This document shows, one piece after another, positions 46,426 through 60,585 of a DNA stretch of 64,000 nt. The number at the start of each line of letters is the position of its first letter. The stretch's first letter is position 1. The DNA is taken from NCBI GenBank assembly GCA_023238725.1, contig CM041554.1:22926050-22990049 (forward strand), written 5' to 3'. A program made the position numbers and the translations under genes. This stretch comes from Scortum barcoo (taxonomy: Eukaryota; Chordata; Actinopteri; Centrarchiformes; Terapontidae). Below the pieces are notes generated by a model, which did no database searches, was not told the DNA's origin, and saw only the letters and a program-made list of their open reading frames with translations.

Positions 46426-49400
46426 AGGATTAGCATACTGATGTGATGGCGTCCACAAGTTATACTCCCAACTCCTTCATTAGCCTGCCCCTTTGCTTTA
46501 AATGAAGCACAATTACCCAGTAAAGTCAGCGATGGACCAGTGGTTTCTTGAGAACAGCTGGAATTAATTTCAGCATAAAAGCGACTGGATAACCAAGATG
46601 CATTGCAGGTGTGACGGCACATATGGGGAAAAGAAATGTTTCACATAAAATTTAGGACTCATAATCTAATGATAAACCGAGCAGATTAATGCCAAGTTCC
46701 AAAAGAAAACATTTAAAAAGACAGCGATTAACTCAGTTTTCTAATGGAGTATTAGAAAAACTTCCAGAAATGAAAAAAAAACAAAACAAAACATAATGAA
46801 ATAGGGGGGATGCTGCCATTTTCTGTGGTAAAATATAGCTTTTTTTGATCATAAGCAAAAATGATGAATCAAATCCACAATGTGAACTGCCATCCTGAGC
46901 TCATCACGTAAAATAAGCTGTTTTTGTATTTCAGATGCTAATGGGGTGTCTTCTCATATGAGATTTCCATGCACTCACGACATGGCAGTGGTATCAATCT
47001 TTTAACTCAACTCTTGGCAAGTAAATGAATGAGAGCTTTTTCCAAAATTTCTAACTACTCCTTCAACAAAGCATATTGGGGACTGTCATCACTGTAGATA
47101 AATGAAGTATCTGTTCCCATCTCTAGTTCATCCTGTGATGGACTATTGATCGCTGTGCAAGGTCCAGTCTGGCTGTTTCCTTGTTCCGTCTTGTCACATG
47201 TCTCTCTGCATGTTGTCTAATAAAACATTAATGGGGCACAGCACGTAAAAAAGGCAGCGTTCTCCCAAGATAAATATCTTCCATTACTCTCTCCCCAGAT
47301 GTTAAAAAGCTTTAACGTGAGGTTTGTTATTGTCTGACCCATCGCTGCCTTCAGCTCAATCTGAGCCAAAGGGCCATAAAAGGATATGAGAAATATATGA
47401 AGAATGCAGCCAGATAACGTAGCCCCACACTGACGTTTGTTCACTCCCTCCTCCTCTGTCTCTTCACTCTTTTTACCTCCCATCTCATCAACTCAACATC
47501 CCTCCTCTCTCTTTCTTTGTCTGCTCCTCTGTCTCTCGTCCAACAGCACATACCTAACTGGGAACATGGCCTTTATAACCGCGGTATTTCCTCTTGACCC
47601 ATTCAACCATTCAACGCCTGTGTGGTCAGCAGCAGATGGTGACTACGAAGGAAATTATTCACCAAATTTCACTCCTGAACTTTACAGGATGTCACAGTTT
47701 CTTTGGCTCTCCCATGCCTTAAAATGCAAACAAGACTGGGGAAAGTAGCAGTGCCAAGTGGAATAGGGGTGGGGAAAGGTCCCAGACAAACAAAGGTCCC
47801 AGTTGCAATTACATGGCCATTGTCTAAAACCCATAGACCACAAAGACCTAACAACTGTGTTATTTTTAATAACAGCATGGGTATGAATGGATTATACTGC
47901 TTAAAACCATGGCCATCACATAAGGTCAAAATAGATGTGTTCGCTTATATTTTGGGGTAACACACATTTTAAATGAAAACTTTGCCTTGATAAAATATTT
48001 GTCGACCTTGAAATAAAGTTCCTATAGATGACCTACATAAAAGAAAGTTCTGCCACCAAAAAACAGTAAAAACAAAACAAACAAACAAACAAAAAAAACG
48101 AAATCTCATTTCTCATCTGTAATGTTGAAATGTCCCAGTCAGCAATCTGCCACATGGGAGGTGCTGTGCTCCTAACTTGTGCAGCAGGGTAAGGGATTTC
48201 TTATGCTACTCCTATGATGTTGAGACACTCACTGCCCGTAGAGCTTTGTGCCAGCTACCTTTATCACTGATAATAACTGTCCATTCTCACTGCAATATAT
48301 TTTATGTTAGCTAGCCAGAGCTGACAGGCTAAGACAGTAACAGGTATGCTGCACAAGGTTTTGAAAATGCAAGAACAAGTGCTACCTATAAATTTACCTC
48401 TTTAATTGTATTAAACTGACTTCCAGAGTATTATGAATGAGCTATTCAGACATTGTAGTGAGGTCCTTTCTAGCACTTGTTACATGTGCATCCTAGAATA
48501 ACTGTAAACGGGAAATCCATCTATAAATATAACATTCAAGTTACTTTGCCCTGACACATGAACCAACATTGTATTTAGCCGGTGAACTACAATGACCGAA
48601 TACAGTATGATGTTGCACATCCGTGATGCATGGCTTCAACCACTGTGCATCAGTGCCAACAAAAACACTTGCCTTTGTAATCACATAGTAGCTGTTTAAT
48701 ACTGCAACGCCTCAGTTTATATTTAACTGAGGGATTTTGGTACTGACAAATATGATTTACGGGGATCTAGGAAGAAAATGTGAGCAATGTCATTGGTTAA
48801 ATTTCCTTCCAAAGCTGCTGAAGTAAAATGTGGAAATCACAGAGTTATAAAATGTGGTTTGATTTGAGTCCAGCGCGTGCAAAGTCTGTGTGGATCATAT
48901 AAACCTGCAATTATAGAGGAGAAAATGGGAAACAAAACAAACACCACAATAACAGAGCATGCTGCACGCAACAACAGGGACACACCGTGACCAGAGTCTG
49001 CCTGTTGTAAAGAAGTTCCCAGATAAACTATTAAAGAGTTTAGCTTTTTGGTCCGGCATGCTTGACTGTATTAATCTGGACTAGTGTTGCAGTAATCCAG
49101 TCGGAAACAACATGGTGAGTAATTGGCCACAACCAGGTCTTATAATAAAGGTTGTGACACAGTCTGGGTAGAGTAGTCAAAGCTTAAGTAGTTTCAGGGG
49201 AAAACACTCAAGCTTCAGAAGAATTTGCTATCAAAGGTTTCTCCTTTATCCTTGAAAATGTTGTTAGCTGCTTAAAATCACTGCACGCGTCATTGGTCGA
49301 CAATCTTCCAAGCTTACTTTATCAATGGCTGAATTTTGTGTGCATTTCAAAGTACTGTCTCCCTCAATAATCACATCTCTGATCCTTGCTCCTTTTTTAC

Positions 49401-52171
49401 TTTATTAGTAACCGAGACAAAGGCCCGAATGAATATCAGACTGGTTTAAAATGATTGTCGAAAACAGCATTATTATCCAAATAGCTCGAAAAGCTTGAGG
49501 TTTGGTTACAATTTTTAAAGCATTCTTTTGGGTTTGGGGTTTCTCTTGTCTTCCAGCTGCACTTCCTTCGCCTCTCCTCCATCTCCTTTCCCCTCCTGTT
49601 TGAATTGGGCCTGTGCTCTTAGCAACGAGCCTTACATGGACTCGAGACAGAAACTGACCAAACACTCTCATCACTCACTCTGCTCAGTCTACATTCATTT
49701 ACAGCTGCATCACCATTCCTGCTGAACAAACTCAACCTACTGTGGTTACATAATGACTGGTGAACCAGGGAAACATTGGGAAAGTCGGGGCCTGCAGAGA
49801 AAGTGAGAACACACACTTGTCCTCAGCTCCATCTACTTAAACTGTGGAGTTGTATACAACTCGGGGGACTTAATCTAAACCAGCCTGTTTTTGAAAATGA
49901 CTAAAATATTAAGGATAAAAACTGCTTTGCTAAACACCTTAAGTCAAGTTTTCCATTATCGTGCGGCACATATGCAGTTTATCGAGATAACGGGGCCACA
50001 TTAAAGATTCAAAATTCAAATTAATTTAAAACTGGGTTCTTGGTTTATTACTGAGGCAGACAAAAACATGTTTTGCTTTTAACCAACAGCCGTCAATTTT
50101 GTCCAATTTTTCCAGCTCTGCTATCCAATGAATTAAGCTAACGGTACATTGTTTCTAGCTTTTAAAGCCAGCCTTAGTTTTTATGTTTCATTGTTCATAT
50201 TTTAAAAAGTTTGATTCACTTGTAATGAAGACTTAAGGAGTGAGTGTAATACCAATGAAAATACCATGTACCAGCACCTTCACATCATAATTTAGTTAGC
50301 TAATGATATGCAGCACAGTCTCAGAAGTTATGCTACATTAGAGCTGCTTTTCTAACTAGCTAAGCTATTTAGCCAGACATGCTAACATTTGCTCTTTACA
50401 TGTGAGCAGATAAACACACAATTTAATCACTTTGACTTTTGTTTGTGTTTCTGGTTTTGTAAAGGACAACTAAAAGACAACGCGACCCTCCAAACAAACT
50501 TCGCAGTCGGCCGTGTTTTGCTCTCACTGCGGCCTCTTGTATAGCGCTGCGGCAAGCAGTGAAATCCAAAGCTCGACAGGCCTGTTGAACCCTGCTCAGA
50601 GAGTTATGGTCACTGAGCTGGCGGAGGGGTTTAGTGAACGGTCAGTTTCGACATGCTTGAAAGTTTCAGCAGAGAGAAGCAGTGAGGCGGTTTTGTGTGC
50701 CGAGAGATTAATGATGCCTTCAAGTGAGATTGTGTTTATGGTGCACAAGGGAAGAGTCCACCTGAAAGACGTGATGTATCTGCAACTTCGAAAGTGGATA
50801 TTGTTTTTTGTTTTGTTTTTTTTATTGTTGCAATAGAAAAAAAAGTGGAAGCTCATGTTTGTCATTTTTAGAACACAGTGTGGAAATGAACAAAGAAATG
50901 AATCATTCACAGTTTCTTAAAATGTAGACTAATCTTTAGTTGTATCTGTGTGTAGCCATCTTGCAGCTGATCCCCACTCCTTATTCACTTTCTTTCAATG
51001 TGTCACACACACACAAACAAAATGTTTGTCTAAGTCAACTCTGCTGAGTGGGCCATAAAAGCTTGTATTGTTGTCATGTCATGAGACTGAAAGGCCAAAG
51101 ACAAAGAAAGTGGAAGGGGGTATCAGCGCGCCCAACACCACATCTCCACAGCTCTGCTACTAAAAAAAGATACTTTACTGTAGTCAAAAATCTAAAGGCG
51201 CTCATTATCTGAACCCTCTGTGGTCTAATCACTCTGCCAAGACTCGAGTTCTGTATATATCCATTTCAAAGCATTAAAATCACTTAAGACTTCCAGCAGC
51301 AACAACAGCAACATGCACTCGAGTTTAAATGAAGCCAAATATATCCACAGTTATCAAATCTCAAGCCATCAGTTGAGAAACGGTGTGACTCAATCCTCTG
51401 CCAGAAATAATTTAGATAATTATGTCACTCTACCTGATTCTCCGGCATGAAACCAAAAAACAGAAGTAATTTCTGGGATTTTCTGGCCACTCACTCACTT
51501 CCGGTGTAAAATCAGTCCAGTCAATCAGCTCTGAGTCACGCAGCTGACTGTCAGCGCCTACTACAAGCCAGCAATTATGACAGTAAACAAAAGAGAAACA
51601 AAAGTTTGATTAGAACCACTGCAACAAAAGACAGAGCCAACTCTGGGAAACCCCCCCAGCATGCAAATTAAAATTCACTCCAAGAAAAGAGTTGTAATTT
51701 TTGTCAGCATTTGGATTTGTCTTGTGGTCAAAATGTTTTGCTCTTCAGTACAAGATGTGGCCACTTGTGACATGAGCACTTCCAGTAGCAGTAAACACAT
51801 GTTGTGTTGTTAAGTATCACAAGTCGTGGCCACAGCCTCTATTAAGATATAAATATGTGCTGAAAATGACAAGCCCTTTCAGAGAGCCAAAAAGCACCTG
51901 CATCCTGTGACGCAGAGATTTAAAGATCATGTTCATGATAGCAAATGGACAGTTTGATGAGGCAATATCAGTGAGTAATGTTATGTTGTCAGGTGTGATG
52001 CCAAAACACGATTTCGCAACCTTTATGAGATATTTTATGGATGATCTTGTAACACTTTGTGAATCACTTTTGATTTAGTCAGCTGGTACAACAGAATTGA
52101 GTGTAGCAATAGCATTTCATCAACTGGTGATAAATGAAAATAAAATGGCACGATGATGAAAAGAAACTTAC

Positions 52172-52206
52172 TTCCTGCTCTTGAAGCATCCAACCATCCC
52201 AGCCAT
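52172..52206 (-). CDS. kiaa1210: Candidate first coding exon of kiaa1210
   Basis: On the minus strand TCAACATGG (A at -3, G at +4) starts MAGMVGCFKSR, then donor AGGAA|GTAAGT. It leaves two bases, so joining the 38.2 kb exon (T|AGT GAC) gives Asn and reads on in frame into SDSAAMASG. An in-frame TAA lies six bases upstream of this ATG, which bounds the frame. If used, the protein would be 1,338 aa. Confidence 0.45.
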
Positions 52207-54463
52207 GTTGACTTAAAACTTAAAGATTCTTTCCCAAACAAAAGACTTCCTTCTCTCTCTTTGCAAAATATCCCACATCCGACTCCCTCTTCTTCCTGAA
52301 AAACCGATGACTCCTCTCCCTTCGCAGCAGAGAGGATGCCACCCGACAACGAGATGATCGACCTTTCCTCTGAGTCAAATCATCTCCCGAGGTTCCTCCC
52401 CTCTTTGAGCTCTGCTACAGTCAAATTTCACACAGAGCTCCCCTCTCCAAACTTTGGCAGCAGAGGCACAAACAGCGAGCCAATCTGAACCACTCCAGAA
52501 CTCACATACGACAGCAGCCAAAGTGGGATTATAAACAGGATGAGAATATCACTCGAGAAGCACTGAATTACTGGAAGAAAGTGTAAAAAACAGGAGTCTT
52601 CATTTTCAAATGATTCAGGATTTTGAGTGTCTGCTAAAACAGGAAAAAAGAGCTTTTGCTAGAGATTTGCGCCTCCCAGGAGAAGTACAGTACAAATCCT
52701 TGGAGTGGTAAAATACGGTATTGAGCTACAGAGAAAACAATTGGCTAAATGACTGACTGAGTGGCTGCTGCCTGCCTCACTCCTCTCCTCCCGGCCACCA
52801 CAGCTGGTAATGCAGCAGAGGGAGGGCTGGAGGAGGGAGGAGGATGGAGAGGGAGGAGTGAGGGAGGAGACGAGTGTTAACAAGAGACTGCCCCCCCATG
52901 ACTTTATCCTCTTTCTTTCTCTTCTGTTTAGTGGTGTAAAAAAAACATTTGGACTAACTGACTAAGAGTAAAATTTCTTGAATGAATGCTTGGGTTTAAA
53001 CTGATGGATTAACTGTACAATGGCCGGTTTTGAAGTGGTGTAACTTTGTCAGCCATGTTGGAAGACCACAACTCTTGTTGTGGGACAGACAAGAGTAAAG
53101 CTGAAGTTCAGGTTGGTCTGTCAAAGGAATATAAATATTGTTACCAAGTAGGAAGTGATTTTTATACTCAAATATGAGGTCCATTAAGTAAACGTAATAT
53201 CCACTTGTAGCTTTGTAGCTCTGTGAGCAGCCACTGTCTTGATAAGCAGCGAGCATAATGCGGCCAGTAGCTTGGATGCTAAGATGTCACCATCAACATC
53301 ACTTACTGCAATCATTTAAAGGTGGTATGATCAGTACTAATATACTCAAAGTGGCAATAACTAAAAAGAAAATTAAAAAAAAAGATAATTCTGAATCATT
53401 TAACTTTACTGATTGACACAATGCCTGTTCTTTTCATATTTTGCTAACTTGGCAAATCCCTGTACAACTAACTTTTTGGACATCTGAAACATGACTTTTA
53501 CATATAGTACAGAATCGTACCACATCGTACTAAGTTGTGTATGTTGTGTTGAATGTATCTCGCAACTGAGAAAACCTTGAGATCCTATTGATAGAACTGT
53601 TTAATTTAAACCAAGTTAAGGGAACATAAGATGACAAAAAAAAACCCAACTGGGCTGTTTTTAGCCATAGAGGGAAATATTGGATTTCATAAGTACAAAC
53701 CATTCATTAAGTATAGACTATTCTGGTACTCTGCGCTGTTCTACTTTAATATAATGGATTTGCATTTCAAAATGAATCAATAAACAGCACTTAGTGATGA
53801 CAGCATCAGTTTTCTCAGCTGACAGATGCTTGTGATGGGGCCTCCGTAATGGAGTTGGTAGCTTGATTTTAAATGTAATCTATGCACAGTATGCAGTGCC
53901 ACCATCAGCAAATATGGACATTGAATAAACAGGGAAACTGTTCATCAAAAGCATCTCACTGATATTAAGATCTGACCATGCCTCACTTTCTATTAAGCTA
54001 TAAAAACGTGAGCTGTGCTCGCACAAAGACAGAGCCGCATGTTCATCGTTGCCCGTCACAGCTAATCACTATAAGCAGGGAGCTTATCTACCTACAATCA
54101 CTACAGCTCAGAGTGCTCCTGTGTGTGGCTGCGAGGTGACAGAAGGGTTCATCCTGAGATTCCCTGCTGCTTGATCCTCTAAGACACACACAATCAAGAA
54201 CGGCAGTCAATTTTAGCTGACTGGCCGGTTTACTTAAACGACAGCTGTAGGATCATTACAGTAAAAACAATCAGACCTTTTAAAATTATTGATTTAGAAA
54301 ACATCTAAATCACATTCGTCATCAGAGCAGTCATGGGAGAGTGGTGATAGTGGAATGAATTTCTCAGTTCCAACATGCTCAGACTGAATGCTGTCTGTGT
54401 GATTCATTTTTCATTTTTAAACATGTTGAAATTGGTGTAAGCTGCCCAAGTCACTAGAGTGTG

Positions 54464-54465
<2 letters not shown>

Positions 54466-54539
<74 letters not shown>
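54466..54539. repeat. (GT)37 microsatellite
   Basis: An uninterrupted 74-base GT tract, the longest in the window. It is followed 120 bases later by a CA tract in the opposite sense. Confidence 0.95.
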
Positions 54540-54542
<3 letters not shown>

Positions 54543-54656
54543 CAAAGACAGTCAGTCCATATCAGTTCCAGAGCTGAGCAGCTCCATTTCAACGGCATAT
54601 TACACAAACATACAGTCACTAAGATCAGTTTTGGCATGCTGAGATTGAGAAATTCC

Positions 54657-54659
<3 letters not shown>

Positions 54660-54704
<45 letters not shown>
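54660..54704. repeat. (AC)22 microsatellite
   Basis: A 45-base AC tract complementary to the GT tract at 54466-54539. Confidence 0.95.
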
Positions 54705-54705
<1 letters not shown>

Positions 54706-55305
54706 CTCACCGAAGGAGCGTCTGTACCACATGACATTGCCAAGAAAGCATCAGGAGGGTCCCTCTCAGGGTGAAGCAGGGTTGACAGAGGATTTCAACC
54801 ATTTTAGCGTATGTGTTAATCAGCGTTTCCACCAATACATTCGCTGCTGCTTTGGCTTTGTCAGAGATTAATTCCAGGAACCAGGATCCTGGGATTTTCA
54901 CATCCTGAATCTCTCAGTCTTTGCTGGAGCGGGGATGTCAGGCACTCAGGAAATTGAGTAAATCAGTCACATAAGTCTACATGGACTACATGATGTCTCT
55001 TTTTTTCATTTAAGAACAAAAAGAAAACACATTTCATTTGTTACAATTTTGTTTCCTGCTGCTGCAGCGGGGAGGATTCTCTCTGTGTAGGAATATCTAT
55101 TGATTTATTTATTATGTATTGAGGCTGACTAACAGAGTTGAGAGCGAACACGAAAATATTCTGAAGACAAAAAGCATCAAAATCAAAGAAATGTAAAACA
55201 AATCCGGTCCTGGTTCCTGTCACCTAAAACTGGGTCAAACCAATTAGACAGGTTAAGTTGGCGAGTGGCTGGCAGACAGTGGAGCAGGCAGTGACGCACA
55301 TGTTT

Positions 55306-55530
55306 GAGCAATACAGTTGGCACAGACTGATGGCTCACAATGCAGCACTGCTGAGAGTTTCACTGAAATAATGGAGCAGTTTTACATTCAGTGGACGCAC
55401 ATGTATAACTCCATGAGCAATACAGCACAGACTGATGCTCACAATGCAGCACTGCTGAGTTTAGTTTCACAGAAAAGTTTTTTATAATGTGGTTGAAATA
55501 ATGGGTTTTACATTCTGGGTGTATAACTCC
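55306..55530 (+). repeat. Diverged local tandem duplication (about 107 + 116 bases)
   Basis: GAGCAATACAG, CACAGACTGATG, CTCACAATGCAGCACTGCTG, TGAAATAATGG and GTATAACTCC appear in the same order at 55306-55412 and 55415-55530, with small indels. Confidence 0.8.
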
Positions 55531-55544
55531 AAAATCCAAAATCA

Positions 55545-55780
55545 CTCACAATTTACCAGTAAAGGTAATCAACAATTTAATTAATCACTAAATTGTTATA
55601 GCCAGAAAAGTTTTTTTTTTTTTATAAATGTAAGTTTAATACCTTTACTTTTTCTTTACTGCTGGTTGGACAAAACAAGCTATTTGAAGAGGTCATCATG
55701 GGTTTTTTTATGTTGTGATGAGCACCAAATGACATGAAATGATAACTTGATTAGATAAATTCAATAAGGCGCAGCCCCAG
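55545..55780 (+). repeat. Degenerate ATTA-ended dispersed repeat, copy 3
   Basis: It contains GGACAAAACAAGCTATTTGA, then GAGGTCATCATGGG, and ends AAGGCGCAGCCCC. These correspond to the core and 3' end of copy 2 in lonrf3 intron 1. Confidence 0.55.
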
Positions 55781-55939
55781 TAACAACACACACGGTTCAT
55801 TTGTCCACATTCATATTGAAAAGGTGGACATTTGACCTCTACAGTGCCACAGTCAATACAATTATAGCACTGTTAGCGCCAGGCAACAGCACTTTAATGC
55901 ATCATGCAATCAGGTCTCAGTACATTTACAGAACAAAAT

Positions 55940-56168
55940 ATTAAAGCTGCATTTGCAGATTTTTTTTGGCAACTGTAAACACACTGATATAAACTCACCT
56001 CATACAGTTCTTATGGTGAACGTGTTAGCAATCAGGTACCCACTCTTCCTTTAGCTCTGTTTTGCTCTCCTGAAGGAAATATCTGCCTCTTTTGTTGCCG
56101 TCTTGCTCATTAGCTAGTTGCTAACCTTTTGTCTGTCATCTAAAATTCTTCATTAGTGCAGCTTTAAT
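55940..56168. mobile_element. MITE-like element with 12-base terminal inverted repeats
   Basis: ATTAAAGCTGCA at 55940-55951 and its exact reverse complement TGCAGCTTTAAT at 56157-56168 bound 229 bases without coding capacity. The interior resembles a dispersed fish repeat. No convincing target-site duplication was seen, so the class is open. Confidence 0.45.
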
Positions 56169-58242
56169 TATGCAAGGGGAGTTTCCCTCTGTCCAGGTAT
56201 CATTCCCAGCACCCAATCCAGGCATGTTGTTTTTCCTTTTAAGTGGGAAAATGAACTCGGCCCCGAGTCTCTTGTGAAGGAATCTAAATACACCTCTGTG
56301 GAGGGAGATTTATGACCTCCATTTCAGTATATAAAACACCTGGTTGCTCACTTGGTTTTCCTCCCAAAAATCAACAGGAGGGGTTTTTCAAAACACAGCT
56401 ATCCAATGTCTGTGTGTGTGTGTGTGTGTGAATTTCTCAATGGTGACATGTCAAAACAGATCCAAGAACACAGCACAGTTTTTCATGAAATGTGTAAACG
56501 TGCATGGGTGTGTGTGTATATATATGTGTATATGCACATATCAATCATACAGCTGGCTGTTTATAGAGCCAAGAGGAATGTCGGTCAGTTTCCCTCCGAA
56601 GAAAAAAAGTGGATGTTGGTATTTCCTGAAATGGCCCCGAGTCTGGACGCAGTGAAAAGCAGAGGGAGGGAGTGACACCAACTGGAAGACAAAGTGGATG
56701 CCTGTCCTATCAGCAGTGATGATTATTTACCTTATCTGTGGGTAAGACGGGATTTGAAGTTTGCAATATGTTTCTGACTCTGAGAACACACAAATAGTCA
56801 CGCGCAGGCCACCTAGAAGCTGCACTGCTCCTCTGCAATATAAACTATACCAGGCTTTATTCTTCAAACATCCACCTCATCAGCTGGATGAGTGTGTTTG
56901 TCTAGTCTTGCTCTTATCTGGTCTAATAAAAGTTTCACAAATGTATTGCAGACTTATTTTAAGCCTCAAAAGTTAGCCAGCTTAAATACTGTTATCATGT
57001 TTCTATGGTAACAATCAAGGACACCTGCTAACCAGAAGCACAAAATGACACACACACAAAAAAAGCACATTATGATGATGGGAATATACAGCAGTGAGGA
57101 TGATATCCGTTGTTTTCATCGCCCGAGGAAACAACCCTGAGCCTGACTGACAGGTCATCAGAAGTACAGAGCTCTGCCTCTTCAAGACGCTACAGCATCT
57201 CAGCTCACCTGCAGGTCTGTGCTACGTTATGATTTTACCTTAATTGAAGTTTTTGAATTGTTATATTCGTTTATTTCTGCGGGACGACGTGGTCGCCCTG
57301 TCAGCCATCTTTATGTCACTGGCCCCCCAGTGTTGTGTGAGCTAGATCACTGTCATCACTTACTGGAAGACTTTGACTTGAACAGAGCCATCATCAATGT
57401 TATTAGTAACACCTGTACTTTCCCTTCTACGACAAATAAAAAAAGACCAATATTTCATCTTAAACCATCAACGGGTAAACAGATTAACACTTACTTTTAA
57501 TGCACATTTGCCTCCAAGTCAATCTACAGTTGACCTCAGCACATTTTGTGAAAATGGCTTTTTCTATTGGACGTAAACACTGTATTTCGTGAAAAAGATA
57601 CAACGGTTGTGTGATTGTGGAACAATAACAACTGTTTGGGATACCTTGTGTTTTTTAGTCAAAGCGCTCTGCCACCACAAGAGCCTCATTTAAATGAATA
57701 AGGAGGTATTTTTATCATACTCTTCTTATGTTAGTCTGACCGTGACCTATAATTGATGTTTTACACGTAAAGACACCAGAACCAACCAGAGATGAGACTC
57801 TGACAGAAGAACAACGGCTCCAAACATTTGAGGAATAAAGTCTGGTGTTTTGGAAAAAGAGTTCTGCAAAGTGTTTCATTTCTTGAGGATCTTTTGCTCA
57901 CCAACACTCAAACCGACCAAACTTCCCCCCAGTTAGATTTCTGGACTTGCGGTCGACCGAGAGGCCCTGCTTTTCTTCCCCCTCCTCCTCCTTTATTCTT
58001 TCCGTCCCCTTCCTCATCTCCATCACTTCTTTTCCCTCTGCTGGCTCGAGTTCCTCCCGCTCACCCCTGCAGTGCAAAGCCTTCTCCTTCTCCTCTCTTC
58101 TGTGGTTTCTCTCTGTCTCCTATTCTCTCCATTACAACATGCACGGGCTGATCCAGATCTCTCTCTGTACCGAGGAGGAGGAGGAGGAGGAGGGGAGTCG
58201 CTCCGTAGCTCTCTGAATTCCACCTCACATCTGGAAACCATC

Positions 58243-58266
58243 TTCTCTCTCTCTCTCTCTCTCTCT
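58243..58266. repeat. (CT)12 microsatellite
   Basis: A pure CT tract in a wider pyrimidine-rich region (57965-58270). Confidence 0.9.
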
Positions 58267-60539
58267 TTGCCAATCTCTCGCCCCCTTTTCTCAGTCGCTC
58301 TATGTTGTAATGTAAATAGCCCTGTAATCATGCTCCTGCACCAAGCCTGCCTGCACTGGGTGGTGTGTATGTATGTGTGTGTGTGTGAGAGAGAAAATCT
58401 TACACACTCCTCCACCAAGCTGAGATCTCTTCTTCTCTCTCTCCGTTTCAGGTTCCTTGAGGTTTAGCTGAGGTTTACAGGCCGATAAAAACAAAACAGC
58501 CATCTTCAACTCTACTTGCTCACTCACACACCTATTCTGTGTGCGTAAAAGTGTGAGTGTGTGTGTGTGTGTGCATGTGTGTGTGAAGCAACAGGAGGCA
58601 CATTGGCAGCTGATTCACAGGGTTTAACTGAAACCGTTACAGGGCTTCAACAACACGAATGATGCATCTCATTGCTCCAGCTGAGCATCAGGTTGGACTG
58701 TTGAAATTTCATGGTTAATGTACCAAGTGAGGTTTAGTTAAGTAAGTAAAAATACCTCATCAGCCTAAATCATCAGCCGGGGCTGCAAGAGAGAGAGAGA
58801 AACCAGCATTTTTCTGATAATTCTCCCCCACACAGGAAGTTAGAAATAAAACTTTTGTGAAGCAAAAACCAAAACTGAGGTTTCTATCCACAGGGATCTG
58901 GACTCACTATCAGAAATCAGACTTCCTCATTATCTCTACTCCCACCACACACCAGAAACACGGCCACTTTATACTTCAGTCCTACGGGTACTTGGTCCAT
59001 CTCCCTCTCACTTCAACAAAAGCTCGCCTGATGGACAAACACATGCCTGTTTCGCTGCTCAAACAAACCCTGAAACACATGCAGCAGTGACCATTCGTCT
59101 CCTCAGCGGGCAGGACACAGAAACAGCTCCGTGTCTAACCGTCTAATCGTGTATCGATCGAGGGATCATCATAGGATTTCCTCACGGAGAGGAACAGTAA
59201 ACAGGAGGTCTCTGCAAAACCTAGGGAGGGTTTGTTTAATGACCCAGTGACAAATGACCTGATCAGCCCTCTAAGTAGGAAGGCTGGCTGCGACGGGCCA
59301 CAAACACACACACGCGCGCACACACACACAGTGGCGTATTTATCAATGTTCTCAGTCAGATTACTGATGCCCTTAAGCTCATGTATCCTCCTCCAGTGAG
59401 ATAATGCTAACTGGATTCCCTGGAAATGACCAGTCCAACATCATCATACATCAGGGAGGCTTTCAACTGAGCTGCTTTTATCGTCACATGCAGCGCAGCG
59501 AAACAGTACAATCCGATGACTGCATTGTCCTCTGGTATAGATCCCCGCGAGGATCAGATCAGCAGGGCCAATAGAGCCCTGCAATAATCAATAGAGCCTT
59601 TCATCCTCTCACGCCGTCAGACAACACGACTCTATTCTGAATCAGTCTGTGCTCAGGATTACGGCAGTTCCCACACAGTGAAAGAGAACTGTTTAATCTG
59701 GACCGTCCTTGACCTGCCTCCACCAAACACTGAGCTCACACACGCTCCGTCACACTGCTGGGAGTGTGTGTGTGTGTGTGTGTGTGATCTCACAGTGTTA
59801 CAGTGTAGTGAAAAGCAGCTGGCTGTAAAGAGAAAAAAAAAGTTGACAATTCACTTTAAAATAAAAATTACTTAGAAATCTGGATGATTTGGGCATCTGA
59901 GTGTGCGCTTATGAGGAAAGGAGTTGTGACCTGCTACAGAGGGGAATAATTCATGTATGAGCATGTATATTATGACATGGGTCCTTAGTCAATTTAAGAC
60001 AGCTAACCAAACCTACTTGAGGAATGGATTTCACCCTATAATACATCTTAAAGACCTAAATCCATACAGAATAAACCATTATAAGTACTAACCTCTAGAC
60101 TGACCTAAACCGATTACATCTGGATTGAATAATCTAAAGAGAAAAGTCATGTTTGTCTGTGAGTAGACTTTATTAGATTGCTGGCAAAGTTTGGTCTAAT
60201 TACCAACAACTAAACTTACAGTTTAATCAGAACAGACCATTTTAGGAAAGTTAATAAAAAAATAGATGGATTCTCAGTTGGAGGTGTCCCAAAGAAAACA
60301 CTGAGGAGCTCACAGCAGGACTTCCAAGAACTCTTCAGGAACAATCTCAGCCCACCTACATCGCCCCGCTGCTGCCACCGAGTCCAAACAGAAAACACAC
60401 CCCTCCTCCTCCTCCTCCTCATCCTCACCCCCAACAACTTCACCCCTCTGCACAAACAAAAAGCAAAGCGACAGCAGCGAGCAGCGCGGGTCGATCATCA
60501 GTCAAACATCACAGCCCCCCAATAAACTCCTGCTGTCTG

Positions 60540-60570
<31 letters not shown>

Positions 60571-60585
60571 GTTGAAGAGACTTAC

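Larger units (their letters stand above)
38226..52171 (-). other. Long first intron or upstream region of kiaa1210
   Basis: About 14 kb with no supported coding exon except a weak candidate at 42513-42562. It contains two repeat fragments near 40.1 and 40.4 kb, short tandem duplications near 46.2 and 46.4 kb, and a unique-looking stretch at 38690-38960. ORFs such as 41652-42164 and 45996-46622 lack any family signature or splice support. Confidence 0.6.
52207..60585. other. Non-coding stretch between candidate first exons
   Basis: No supported gene. It holds the large GT/CA pair at 54.5-54.7 kb, a local duplication at 55.3-55.5 kb, a repeat copy at 55.55-55.78 kb, an element with 12-base inverted ends at 55.94-56.17 kb, and CT and GT tracts near 58.2-58.6 kb. 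Confidence 0.6.

Noticed and set aside
45996..46622. 208-aa minus-strand ORF
   Set aside because: It is built partly from the tandem duplication at 46.2 kb and has no family signature.
54404..54734. ORFs made of Cys-Val and His-Thr repeats
   Set aside because: Direct translation of GT/CA microsatellites. The same holds for 27719-28120, 30491-30784 and 19789-19992.
57219..57500. 93-aa ORF as a gene
   Set aside because: No domain recognised, no matching splice sites and AT-rich 3' half.
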